From Sinomonas mesophila (lineage in GTDB: Bacteria > Actinomycetota > Actinomycetes > Actinomycetales > Micrococcaceae), in the NCBI RefSeq assembly GCF_001999765.1, contig NZ_KV908328.1, positions 84,780 through 148,779 of the forward strand: 64,000 nucleotides of DNA, read 5' to 3'. The notes below the pieces were generated by a model. That model searched no databases, had not been told where the DNA came from, and saw only the letters and a program-made list of their open reading frames with translations. Of this stretch, positions 14,614-23,037 are shown piece after piece. Made by a program: the position numbers and the translations under genes. Numbering within the stretch: position 1 is the stretch's first letter; the number at the start of each line of letters is the position of its first letter.

Positions 14614-17600
14614 GTGACGGAGAGGACGCCCGGCGGACGGAGCAGGGACGCCGCGGTCATGCAGCGCTTCGGCGCCGCGACCCGCGAGTGGTTCCTCGGC
14701 GCCTTCCGGGCCCCGACGCCCGCGCAGGCCGGGGCGTGGGAGGCCGTGTCCTCCGGCAGGCACGCGCTCGTGGTCGCCCCGACGGGCTCCGGCAAGACCC
14801 TCGCCGCGTTCCTCTGGTCGCTCGACCGCCTCATGCGGCACGACGGCGCGGGCCAGGATCCCGGCGCGGACGACGGCGCCCTGCCGGGGCTGGGCGCCGC
14901 GGCCCTGCCGCCGACCACGGCGGAGGGCGAGGCGCCCGCGCGCGGGGGGCGGCGCCGTCGTCCGCCGAAGAACCGCACCAAGGTCCTCTACATCTCCCCG
15001 CTCAAGGCGCTAGGGGTCGACGTCGAGCGGAACCTGCGCGCGCCGCTCATCGGCATCTCGCAGACGGCCCGACGGATCGGCCTGCCCGCCCCCGACGTGA
15101 GCGTGGGCGTCCGCTCGGGGGACACGAGCGCCTCGGACCGCAGGGCGCTCCTGGCCAACCCGCCGGACATCCTCATCACGACGCCCGAGTCCCTCTACCT
15201 CATGCTCACGTCCCAGGCCCGCGACACCCTCGCGGGCATCGAGACCGTGATCGTGGACGAGGTGCACGCCGTCGCCGGGACCAAGCGCGGCGCGCACCTC
15301 GCGGTCTCGCTCGAGCGGCTCGACACGCTCCTGCCGCGGCCGGCGCAGCGTATCGGCCTCTCCGCGACGGTCGAGCCGCGCGAGCTCGTCGCCCAGTTCC
15401 TCGCCGGCCAGGCCCCGTGCGAGATCGTCGCCCCGCCCGCGGCCAAGACGTGGGAGCTCACCGTCACGGTCCCCGTGGAGGACATGAGCGACCTGCAGGG
15501 CGCGGCCGCCGCGCACGATACCGGCCCGGCCTCGGGCCTGCAGCCGCAGGCCTCGATCTGGCCGCACGTCGAGGAGAAGATCGTGGACCTCGTCCTCGAG
15601 AACCGCTCGACGATCGTCTTCTCCAACTCCCGCCGCCTCGCCGAGCGGCTCACGGGCCGGCTCAACGAGATCTACACCGAGCGCCTGCAGCCGAGCGCGT
15701 GGGACGAGCCGGTGCCCGACGCCGAGCGGGGGCTCACGACGGCGGGCGCGGCCGCCGGGGCCGCCGCGGCGGCGGTCGCCAAGCGCACGCCCGCCGAGAT
15801 GATGGCGCAGGCCGGGCAGACCTCGGGGGCCGAGCCGGTCCTGGCCAGGGCGCACCACGGCTCGGTGTCCAAGGAGCAGCGGGCCCAGATCGAGGACGAC
15901 CTCAAGTCCGGCCGGCTGCGCTGCGTCGTGGCCACGAGCAGCCTCGAGCTCGGCATCGACATGGGGCTCGTGGACCTCGTGGTCCAGGTCGAGTCGCCGC
16001 CGTCGGTCGCTTCAGGCCTGCAGCGCGTGGGCCGCGCGGGGCACCAGGTCGGCGAGGTCTCCCAGGGCGTGCTCTTCCCCAAGCACCGCGCAGACCTCGT
16101 GCACACGGCCATCACGGTCGAGCGCATGCTCGCCGGCCGGATCGAGCCCCTGCGCATCCCGGCGAACCCGCTCGACATCCTCGCCCAGCAGACCGTGGCG
16201 GCCACGGCGCTCGGGCCGGTCGACGTCGAGGAGTGGTTCGACGTCGTCCGCCGCGCCGCGCCGTTCGCGACCCTGCCGCGCTCCGCGTTCGACGCGACCC
16301 TCGACCTGCTCTCGGGCAAGTACCCCTCCGACGAGTTCGCCGAGCTGCGCCCCCGCATCGTGTGGGACCGCACCGAGGGCGTCATCGAGGGCCGGCCGGG
16401 CGCGCAGCGGCTCGCCGTCACGAGCGGCGGGACGATCCCGGACCGTGGGCTCTTCGGCGTGTACATCGTGGGCTCGGAGGAGGGCACGCGGGGCGGCCGC
16501 CGCGTCGGCGAGCTCGACGAGGAGATGGTGTACGAGTCGCGGGTCGGGGACATCTTCGCCCTCGGGGCGACGAGCTGGAAGATCGAGGACATCACCCACG
16601 ACCGTGTCCTCGTCTCCCCCGCGTTCGGCCAGCCCGGCAAGCTGCCGTTCTGGAAGGGAGACGGCGTGGGGCGGCCCGTCGAGCTCGGCCGCGCCCTCGG
16701 CGCGTTCCAGCGCGAGGTCTCCGGCGCCGACCGCGAGCGCGCGCTGGAACGGATCGAGGCGGCGGGGCTCGACGCGTTCGCCGCCGGCAACCTCCTGCAG
16801 TACCTCGACGAGCAGCAGCAGGCCACCTCGGTCGTCCCGAGCGATCGGACCCTCGTGGTCGAGCGCTTCCAGGACGAGCTCGGTGACTGGCGCGTCGTGC
16901 TGCACTCCCCCTTCGGCATGCCCGTGCACGCCCCGTGGGCCCTCGCCGTCGGGCGCCGCCTGAGCGAGCGCTACGGCCTCGACGGCTCGGCCATGGCGGC
17001 CGACGACGGGATCGTGCTGCGCGTGCCCATGATGGAGGACGAGCCTCCCGGCGCCGAGCTGTTCGTGTTCGAGCCCGAGGAGCTCGACGGAATCGTCACG
17101 GAGGAGGTCGGCGGCTCGGCGCTCTTCGCCGCGCGCTTCCGCGAGTGCGCCGCCCGGGCCCTCCTGCTCCCCCGGCAGAACCCGGCCAAGCGCCAGCCCC
17201 TCTGGCAGCAGCGCCAGCGCGCGTCCCAGCTGCTCGACGTCGCCAAGAAGTTCCCGCAGTTCCCGATCGTCCTCGAGGCCGTGCGCGAGTGCCTCCAGGA
17301 CGTCTACGACCTCCCGGCCCTGCGCGACATCGCCGCTTCCGTGCAGCGCCGCGAGCTCCGGCTGGTCGAGACGACGACGCAGCAGCCCTCGCCCTTCGCC
17401 CGGTCCCTGCTCTTCGGCTACGTCGCACAGTTCCTCTACGAGGGCGACTCGCCCCTGGCCGAGCGCCGCGCCGCCGCCCTGTCGCTCGACTCGACGCTCC
17501 TGAACGAGCTCCTCGGCCGCGCGGAGCTCAGCGAACTGCTCGACGCCCAGGTCATCGAGCAGACCGAGCGCGAGCTGCAGCGGCTCGCCGAGGACCGGAA

Positions 17601-19533
17601 GCTCAAGGACCTCGAGGGCGCGGCGGACCTGCTGCGCCTCCTGGGGCCGCTGTCGGCCGATGAGGTCGCCGAGCGGCTCCAGGCCGGAGAGGTCGAAGCG
17701 GCATCGCATCTCGCCGAGCTCGTCGCGTCCCGCCGCGCGCTCCTTGTTTCTGTTGGTGGGGCGGAGCGGTACGCCGCGATCGAGGATGCCTCCCGGCTGC
17801 GGGATGCGCTCGGCGTGCCGCTTCCGATGGGCGTTCCCGTGGCGTTCATCGAGCCTGTGGCTGACCCGCTCGGGGACCTCGTCGGGCGGTACGCGCGCAC
17901 GCATGGGCCCTTCACCGCCGCGGAGGCGGCGGCCAGGCTGGGGCTCGGCGTCGCCGTCGTCCACACGACGCTCAAGCGGCTCGCCGCGGACAGCAGGGTC
18001 ATCGAGGGAACCTTCCGCCCAGCCACGCCCGCCGCCCCAGCACCCGAGGACGCGCCCCACGCCGCAGCGATTCCCCGCGAGGAGTGGTGCGACGCCGAGG
18101 TGCTGCGGAAGATCCGCCGCCGCTCGCTCGCGGCACTGCGGGCCGACGTCGAGCCCGTGGACCAGCCGGCCTTCGCGCGCTTCCTCACGGCGTGGCAGCA
18201 CGTCGGGGACGTGGGCCCGGCCGCCGCGGGCCGCGGGGCGCGCCGCGGCGGCGCGGGCCTGCGCGGGCACGACGGCGTGCTGACCGCCGTCGACCAGCTC
18301 GCCGGCGTGCCGGTCCCGGCGAGCGCGTGGGAGCCGCTCGTCCTGCGCTCGCGCGTGGAGGACTACACGCCCGCGCTGCTCGACGAGCTCATGGCCAGCG
18401 GGGAGATCCTGTGGACCGGAGCCGGCGCCCTCCCGGGCAACGACGGCTGGATCAGCCTGCACGTCGCGGAGTCGGCGGCGCTGACCCTCTCCCCCGACGA
18501 GGAGTTCGCACCCGACGACGCCCAGCAGCGCGTGCTGGACTTCCTCGCCGGAGGGGGCGGGTACTTCTTCCGCCAGATCGCCGAGCAGGCCGGCGGGATG
18601 GATGCAGTGCTCTCGGACCAGGCGGCGGTGCAGGTGCTCTGGGACCTCGTGTGGGCCGGCCGCGTCACCGGGGACACGTTCGCCCCTGTCCGCGCACTGC
18701 TCGACGGCGGCCGCACGGCCCACCGGCAGCCGGCGCGGACGCCCCGGGCCCGCTCCTACGGGGGCTCGCTCCGGGCGGGACGCCTCCCGCGGGTCGGCCG
18801 GCTCGGGGCCGTCGCGGGCCATGGCTTCGACGCGCCCTCGACAGCGGCGCCGCCGCTGGCCGCCGGCCGCTGGTCCGCGGTCCCGCGGACCTCCCTGGAC
18901 CCGACGGTCAAGGCGCACGCGTACGCGGAGCTCCTCATGGACCGCTACGGCGTCCTGACCCGCGGCTCGGTCATGGCCGAGGACGTGCCCGGCGGCTTCG
19001 GACTGCTGTACAAGGTCCTCTCTCGGCTCGAGGAGGCGGGAAAGTGCCGCCGCGGCTACTTCGTCGACAGGCTCGGCGCGGCCCAGTTCGCCGTCCCCGC
19101 GACCGTGGACCGGCTGCGCTCGTACGCCAGGGACGAGGCGTTCGGCGGCGAGCCGCCCCCGCGCGAGGCCCTCGCCCTCGCGGCCACCGACCCGGCGAAC
19201 CCGTACGGCGCCGCCCTCGCCTGGCCCGAGGTCCCCGGCGCGGCCACGGGGCACCGGCCGGGCCGCAAGGCCGGCGCCCTCGTCGTGACGGTCGACGGCG
19301 CGCTTGCCCTCTACGTCGAGCGCGGCGGCAAGACGCTGCTCGCCTTTTCGGACGACGACGAGGTGCTCGCCCCCGCTGCGGCGGCGCTCGTCGGCGTCGT
19401 GCGGGCCGGGGCCGTGGACAGGCTCGCGATGGAGAAGGTCAACGGCCACGACCTCCTCGACACGCCCCTCGCCCGGGCCCTCATGGACGCCGGTGCCTAT
19501 TCGACTCCCCGCGGCGTCAGGATCCGTCCCTGA
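14614..19533 (+). CDS. lhr: Lhr-type ATP-dependent helicase
   Basis: A 1639-residue superfamily-2 helicase, full length for the family. Motif I is APTGSGKT, motif II DEVHAV, motif III GLSATV. Domain 2 holds VATSSLELGIDMG and QRVGRAGHQ (motif VI). The Lhr winged-helix and long C-terminal domains follow, ending PRGVRIRP. Two low-complexity inserts lie in domain 1 (near residues 80-120 and 370-410). GTG 14614 is chosen because a GATGAT box lies 6 nt before it; GTG 14596 is in frame. The stop overlaps the start of nei2 (TGATG), so the proteins are coupled. Lhr is a 3'-5' DNA helicase linked to repair. Confidence 0.95.
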   Translation: MTERTPGGRSRDAAVMQRFGAATREWFLGAFRAPTPAQAGAWEAVSSGRHALVVAPTGSGKTLAAFLWSLDRLMRHDGAGQDPGADDGALPGLGAAALPPTTAEGEAPARGGRRRRPPKNRTKVLYISPLKALGVDVERNLRAPLIGISQTARRIGLPAPDVSVGVRSGDTSASDRRALLANPPDILITTPESLYLMLTSQARDTLAGIETVIVDEVHAVAGTKRGAHLAVSLERLDTLLPRPAQRIGLSATVEPRELVAQFLAGQAPCEIVAPPAAKTWELTVTVPVEDMSDLQGAAAAHDTGPASGLQPQASIWPHVEEKIVDLVLENRSTIVFSNSRRLAERLTGRLNEIYTERLQPSAWDEPVPDAERGLTTAGAAAGAAAAAVAKRTPAEMMAQAGQTSGAEPVLARAHHGSVSKEQRAQIEDDLKSGRLRCVVATSSLELGIDMGLVDLVVQVESPPSVASGLQRVGRAGHQVGEVSQGVLFPKHRADLVHTAITVERMLAGRIEPLRIPANPLDILAQQTVAATALGPVDVEEWFDVVRRAAPFATLPRSAFDATLDLLSGKYPSDEFAELRPRIVWDRTEGVIEGRPGAQRLAVTSGGTIPDRGLFGVYIVGSEEGTRGGRRVGELDEEMVYESRVGDIFALGATSWKIEDITHDRVLVSPAFGQPGKLPFWKGDGVGRPVELGRALGAFQREVSGADRERALERIEAAGLDAFAAGNLLQYLDEQQQATSVVPSDRTLVVERFQDELGDWRVVLHSPFGMPVHAPWALAVGRRLSERYGLDGSAMAADDGIVLRVPMMEDEPPGAELFVFEPEELDGIVTEEVGGSALFAARFRECAARALLLPRQNPAKRQPLWQQRQRASQLLDVAKKFPQFPIVLEAVRECLQDVYDLPALRDIAASVQRRELRLVETTTQQPSPFARSLLFGYVAQFLYEGDSPLAERRAAALSLDSTLLNELLGRAELSELLDAQVIEQTERELQRLAEDRKLKDLEGAADLLRLLGPLSADEVAERLQAGEVEAASHLAELVASRRALLVSVGGAERYAAIEDASRLRDALGVPLPMGVPVAFIEPVADPLGDLVGRYARTHGPFTAAEAAARLGLGVAVVHTTLKRLAADSRVIEGTFRPATPAAPAPEDAPHAAAIPREEWCDAEVLRKIRRRSLAALRADVEPVDQPAFARFLTAWQHVGDVGPAAAGRGARRGGAGLRGHDGVLTAVDQLAGVPVPASAWEPLVLRSRVEDYTPALLDELMASGEILWTGAGALPGNDGWISLHVAESAALTLSPDEEFAPDDAQQRVLDFLAGGGGYFFRQIAEQAGGMDAVLSDQAAVQVLWDLVWAGRVTGDTFAPVRALLDGGRTAHRQPARTPRARSYGGSLRAGRLPRVGRLGAVAGHGFDAPSTAAPPLAAGRWSAVPRTSLDPTVKAHAYAELLMDRYGVLTRGSVMAEDVPGGFGLLYKVLSRLEEAGKCRRGYFVDRLGAAQFAVPATVDRLRSYARDEAFGGEPPPREALALAATDPANPYGAALAWPEVPGAATGHRPGRKAGALVVTVDGALALYVERGGKTLLAFSDDDEVLAPAAAALVGVVRAGAVDRLAMEKVNGHDLLDTPLARALMDAGAYSTPRGVRIRP

Positions 19534-20411
19534 TGCCCGAGGGAGACAACGTCTATCAGGCAGCGCAGGCCATGCACGCAGCGCTCGGGGGGAAACGGCT
19601 CGCGGGCAGCGACTTCCGCGTCCCCGCGTTCGCGACCCTCGACCTCGCGGGCTGGACCGTCCTCGAGGTCGTCTCGCGCGGCAAGCACCTCCTGCACCGG
19701 CTCGCCCCGCCCGCGGGGCACAGCGGGGGCGGCGGAGCGCGCGGCGGACATCGCGCGCACGACGGCGGCGAACGCCTGAGCATCCACTCGCACCTGTCGA
19801 TGGAGGGCAGCTGGCAGGTCTATCCCCCGGGCTCCCGGTGGCGCAAACCGGCGCACACCGCCCGGGCGGTGCTCACGGCCGAGGATGGGACGAGCGCCGT
19901 CGGCTTCTCGCTCGGGTCGCTCGAGGTGATCCCGACCGCCGAGGAGGGCTCCGCCGTCGGGTATCTGGGCCCGGACCTCCTCGGCCCCGACTGGGACCCC
20001 GCCCTCGCGGAGGGGAACCTGCGCGCCCGGCCGGGGCGCGCCGTCGGCCAGGCCCTCCTCGATCAGCGCAACCTCGCCGGGATCGGCAACGTGTACCGCT
20101 GCGAGCTGTGCTTCCTCGGGCGCGTCCACCCCGCCGACCCGGTCGCGTCCGTCCCGGACCTTCCAGGCATGGTCGCGACCGCCAAGCGGCTGCTCGAGGC
20201 CAACAAGTCGCGGCCCCGCAACACCGTCGGCGGCTTCGGACCGCGCAACGCCACGTGGGTGTATGGGCGCACGGGCCAGCCGTGCCTGCGCTGCCGCACC
20301 CGGATCGAGCATGGCACGCTCGGCGAGCCCGTCCCCGGCACGGGGGCACGGACCGGGGACCTGCGGGAACGCGACATCTACTGGTGCCCCAGCTGCCAGC
20401 CCCGCCGGTGA
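19533..20411 (+). CDS. nei2: Fpg/Nei-family DNA glycosylase/AP lyase (Nei2 type)
   Basis: A 292-residue base-excision enzyme for oxidised bases. The catalytic N-terminus MPEGDNVYQ is intact; the helix-two-turn-helix is QALLDQRNLAGIGNVYRCE; the C-terminal zinc finger has CLRC and CPSC pairs. A Gly/His/Arg-rich insertion lies near residues 66-85. The start overlaps the lhr stop, so helicase and glycosylase are made together, consistent with a shared repair pathway. The symbol follows the mycobacterial Nei2 naming; endonuclease VIII-like is the safe description. Confidence 0.93.
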   Translation: MPEGDNVYQAAQAMHAALGGKRLAGSDFRVPAFATLDLAGWTVLEVVSRGKHLLHRLAPPAGHSGGGGARGGHRAHDGGERLSIHSHLSMEGSWQVYPPGSRWRKPAHTARAVLTAEDGTSAVGFSLGSLEVIPTAEEGSAVGYLGPDLLGPDWDPALAEGNLRARPGRAVGQALLDQRNLAGIGNVYRCELCFLGRVHPADPVASVPDLPGMVATAKRLLEANKSRPRNTVGGFGPRNATWVYGRTGQPCLRCRTRIEHGTLGEPVPGTGARTGDLRERDIYWCPSCQPRR

Positions 20412-20528
20412 CACACAGCGGCATGGACCGGGACCGCGCGCGGCACATGCACTACGGTTGACCCGGAACGCGTCCGGCCTTCCGAGGGGCTATGCCCGTC
20501 CTGCACCCTTTCCCTCGGGAGATCTTCC

Positions 20529-21530
20529 TTGTCCATGGACCAGTCACACGACCGTGCCATGCCCCGCCTCAGCCGCCGAGCCGCCCTCGCCGCGCTCGGC
20601 CTCGTCCTCCCGACGCTGGCCGCATGCGCGCCCGACGCCGACGCCTTGGTCTCCCTCAGAGCGACGGCGGCCGACCTCCCCTCCCCGGACCCGGATGACT
20701 CGACCTCGATGCCTGTCCCTGGCGGCATCGCGAGCGCCCGGGCGGTCCCGTCCCCCACGCGCGCCGTCCCCGATCGGGCGTCCCTCCCGTCCACCGCGGA
20801 GCTCGTGGCCCGCTTCGGCACCGCGGTGCCGCGCGAATGGGGGCTCGAGGTCACGGGAGTGGTCACAAGGACCGAGCCCCATAGCGTGGCGCTGACCTTC
20901 GACGCCTGCGGGGGCCCGCAGGGCCTCGGGTTCGACGAGCGGCTCATCACCACCCTGCGCGCCCAGCGCGTGCCCGCGACCGTGTTCCTCAACACGCGCT
21001 GGGTGGCCGCGAATCCGGGGCTGGCCCACGAGCTCGCCGCCGACCCCCTCTTCGCGATCGGGAGCCATGGGGCCCGGCATCTCCCGCTCTCGGTCCGGAG
21101 TCATGCGGCCTACGGGATCCCTGGGACGGCCAACGTCGCCGAGGCCGCCGAGGAGGTCCGCGCGAGCCGCGACGCGCTCGAGCAGGAGCTCCAGCGCGAG
21201 ATCCCCTGGTTCCGCTCCGGAACCGCGCACGTCGACGACGTGGCAGTACAGGTCTGCCGTGCGCTGGGCAGCCTCCCGGTCAACTTCAGCGTCAACGCGG
21301 ACGGCGGCGCGACGTTCACGTCCGATCAGGTCGCCGCGCGGCTCGCGACCATCCAGCCGGGAGACATCTCGATCGGCCACATGAACCGCCCCGGATCCGG
21401 GACCGCCGCCGGATTTGCGCGCGCCCTGCCGGACCTCCTGGCCCGGGGTGTCCGCTTCGAGACGCTCGCGGCGCTCGGGGGCTTCCAGAAGCACCGCCGC
21501 GGGGTCTCACCTAGGCCGCGCTCGGACTAG
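20529..21530 (+). CDS. Exported polysaccharide deacetylase-like protein (variant NodB motif)
   Basis: A 333-residue protein. A twin-arginine lipoprotein signal is visible (LSRRAALAALGLVLPTLAAC). After a Ser/Pro-rich spacer, a NodB domain begins near residue 118. Its first motif reads ALTFDACGG, so the second metal-binding Asp of TFDDG is Ala; the His motif is present as GSHGARHLP. This variant is seen elsewhere in the superfamily, so activity is possible but the metal site is altered. TTG 20529 is chosen because GGGAG lies 8 nt upstream; ATG 20535 is the alternative. The stop overlaps the stop of the convergent SRPBCC gene at a CTAG. Confidence 0.85.
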   Translation: MSMDQSHDRAMPRLSRRAALAALGLVLPTLAACAPDADALVSLRATAADLPSPDPDDSTSMPVPGGIASARAVPSPTRAVPDRASLPSTAELVARFGTAVPREWGLEVTGVVTRTEPHSVALTFDACGGPQGLGFDERLITTLRAQRVPATVFLNTRWVAANPGLAHELAADPLFAIGSHGARHLPLSVRSHAAYGIPGTANVAEAAEEVRASRDALEQELQREIPWFRSGTAHVDDVAVQVCRALGSLPVNFSVNADGGATFTSDQVAARLATIQPGDISIGHMNRPGSGTAAGFARALPDLLARGVRFETLAALGGFQKHRRGVSPRPRSD

Positions 21531-22258
21531 GCGTACAGGCCCTCGAGGTACGTCCCCCACGCCGCCTCGTGCCGCGCGGCGCGCGCCCGCCGCTCGTCCT
21601 CGGAGGCGGTGTCGAGGGAGAAGTCGTGGACCGTCAGGCCCACGCGGTCGCCGAACGCGTTGCGCCCGAAGACCCGCACGAGGGCGGTCCCGGTGCGCAG
21701 GCCGAGGAAGTTCTCGTCGAGGTAGTCCACGGTGGCCTCGACGCGGCCCAGGCCGGGAAGGTCGAGGTCACGCTTCTCCCCCGGCATCGCGCCCTCGAGC
21801 CCGAGGGCCGCGACGAACCGCTCGAACGCGTCCGGAGCCGTCGCGCCGTCGGGCCCGAAGGCCTCGCCGAAGGCGACCGCGCGGCCGTCGAAGTGCTCGA
21901 GGTACTCCCCGAGCGTGTGGAGGTAGAACCACGTGTGCTTCACGGCGCCGTCGTACTGCTGCTCCCAGTCGTCGGTGAGCACGCCCGAATGCACGTAGTG
22001 CAGGTGCGTGCCGTCGGGGCCCGGAGTGAGGACGTGTTCGAGCTGGTTGTACCAGCCGTCCGGGCCCTCCATGCGCTGCACGAGCCGCGCCGGGAAGTCC
22101 TCGGTGAGCCGCTCGTGCGGGTAGCGCTCCGGGAAGGGGTACATCCACGCGGCCGTGCCGTCCGTGACCGCGGTCCAGACCCGCTCGGGCTCCGCGCGGA
22201 GCACGGTGTCCAGGACGATCTCGAAGGGGTGGTTCTGCGGGCTCTCGTTCTGGGTCAT
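21527..22258 (-). CDS. SRPBCC (AHSA1-like) ligand-binding domain protein
   Basis: A 243-residue cytoplasmic protein with the START/SRPBCC fold: an opening strand FEIVLDTVLRAEPERVWTAV, the WMYP helix region and a long C-terminal helix (SEDERRARAARHEAAWGTYL). These bind small hydrophobic ligands; a ligand or reaction cannot be read from sequence. Its start overlaps the stop of the upstream ArsR-type regulator (ATGA), so the two are one operon, an arrangement common for HTH-AHSA1 pairs. In such pairs the regulator usually represses its own operon. Confidence 0.88.
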   Translation of the reverse strand: MTQNESPQNHPFEIVLDTVLRAEPERVWTAVTDGTAAWMYPFPERYPHERLTEDFPARLVQRMEGPDGWYNQLEHVLTPGPDGTHLHYVHSGVLTDDWEQQYDGAVKHTWFYLHTLGEYLEHFDGRAVAFGEAFGPDGATAPDAFERFVAALGLEGAMPGEKRDLDLPGLGRVEATVDYLDENFLGLRTGTALVRVFGRNAFGDRVGLTVHDFSLDTASEDERRARAARHEAAWGTYLEGLYA

Positions 22259-22881
22259 GGCTGGATCTCCTTGTCGGCTGTGTTCTCGGCGGGGCCTGCG
22301 TCTTCCGTGAGGCTGGGGTGGAGGGCGACGACGAGGCGGTGCCTGCGCGCCCCCGGCGCCGCGGCGTCATGGTACTTCGCGGCGAGCCGGGCCACCTCGG
22401 CGCCGAGCTCCTCGGCGAACGCCGCCCGGGCGGCCGCGGACGCGAAGGCGATCTCGCCGTCGACCGCGAACGTCGCGAGCTGCTTCCGCGCTGCCGCCGC
22501 GCCCGCGATGAGCCGGCCGACCTCGCGCACCATGCGCGAGGCGAGCGCGAGCAGCCAGTAGGCGCTGAACCGGTCGCGCAGGTGTCCGGGGTCCGGCTGG
22601 ACCACGGCGAGCGCGGCGGGCGAGATGACGTAGGCGGCTGCGGTCGCCTGGAGCACCCGCTCCATGACGTTGCCCTTGCGCCGCTCCTCGACGAGCGTCA
22701 CGAGCCCGTGCTCCTCGAGCGAGCGGAGGTGGTAGTTGACCTTCTGCCGTGGCAGGCCCACCTTCGCGGCGAGCCCGGCCGCGGACGACGGCGTGGCCAG
22801 CTCCCGCAGGAGCCTCGCCCTGAGCGGGTCCAGGCTCGCCGCGGCGGCGGCCGCATCCTCGATGACCACGACATCCTGCAT
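22255..22881 (-). CDS. ArsR-like winged-helix transcriptional regulator
   Basis: A 208-residue protein. Residues about 15-80 form a winged helix (LDPLRARLLRELATPSSAAGLA, then KVGLPRQKVNYHLRSLEEHGLV). The rest is a helical domain without recognisable metal-binding cysteines, so it is not an arsenic-type sensor. It is the first gene of a two-gene operon with the SRPBCC protein and probably autoregulates. The promoter side has an AT-rich stretch (around 22895-22915, ATTTTTTTTG on the opposite strand), unusual in this DNA and a likely operator/promoter zone. Confidence 0.87.
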   Translation of the reverse strand: MQDVVVIEDAAAAAASLDPLRARLLRELATPSSAAGLAAKVGLPRQKVNYHLRSLEEHGLVTLVEERRKGNVMERVLQATAAAYVISPAALAVVQPDPGHLRDRFSAYWLLALASRMVREVGRLIAGAAAARKQLATFAVDGEIAFASAAARAAFAEELGAEVARLAAKYHDAAAPGARRHRLVVALHPSLTEDAGPAENTADKEIQP

Positions 22882-22964
22882 GCCTCGAGGATTCCACCGA
22901 CAATTTTTTTTGTCAAGAACTCTCAGGCATTCGGATGACCCGAGGAGCGGAGCGCCACGCGGAA

Positions 22965-23007
22965 GGGCCCCTGCTTCCCGCGCACCAGGCGCGAAGGGCA
23001 GGGGCCC
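22965..23007. terminator. Strong inverted repeat, probable transcription end of the aldehyde dehydrogenase operon
   Basis: GGGCCCCTGC (22965-22974) pairs with GCAGGGGCCC (22998-23007), and the stem continues inward imperfectly through CCCGCGC/GCGCG around an ACCAG loop. It lies just beyond the 3' end of the leftward aldehyde dehydrogenase gene and upstream of the leftward ArsR gene, so it insulates the two transcripts. There is no long T-run. Confidence 0.6.
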
Positions 23008-23037
23008 CTCGGAGCTCCGCGAGTCAGCGGGTGAGGA

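Noticed and set aside
16012-19449. Long open frame of over 1100 codons opposite lhr
   Set aside because: High-GC DNA leaves the antisense frame open; its product is low-complexity with no recognisable domain, while lhr is unambiguous on the other strand.
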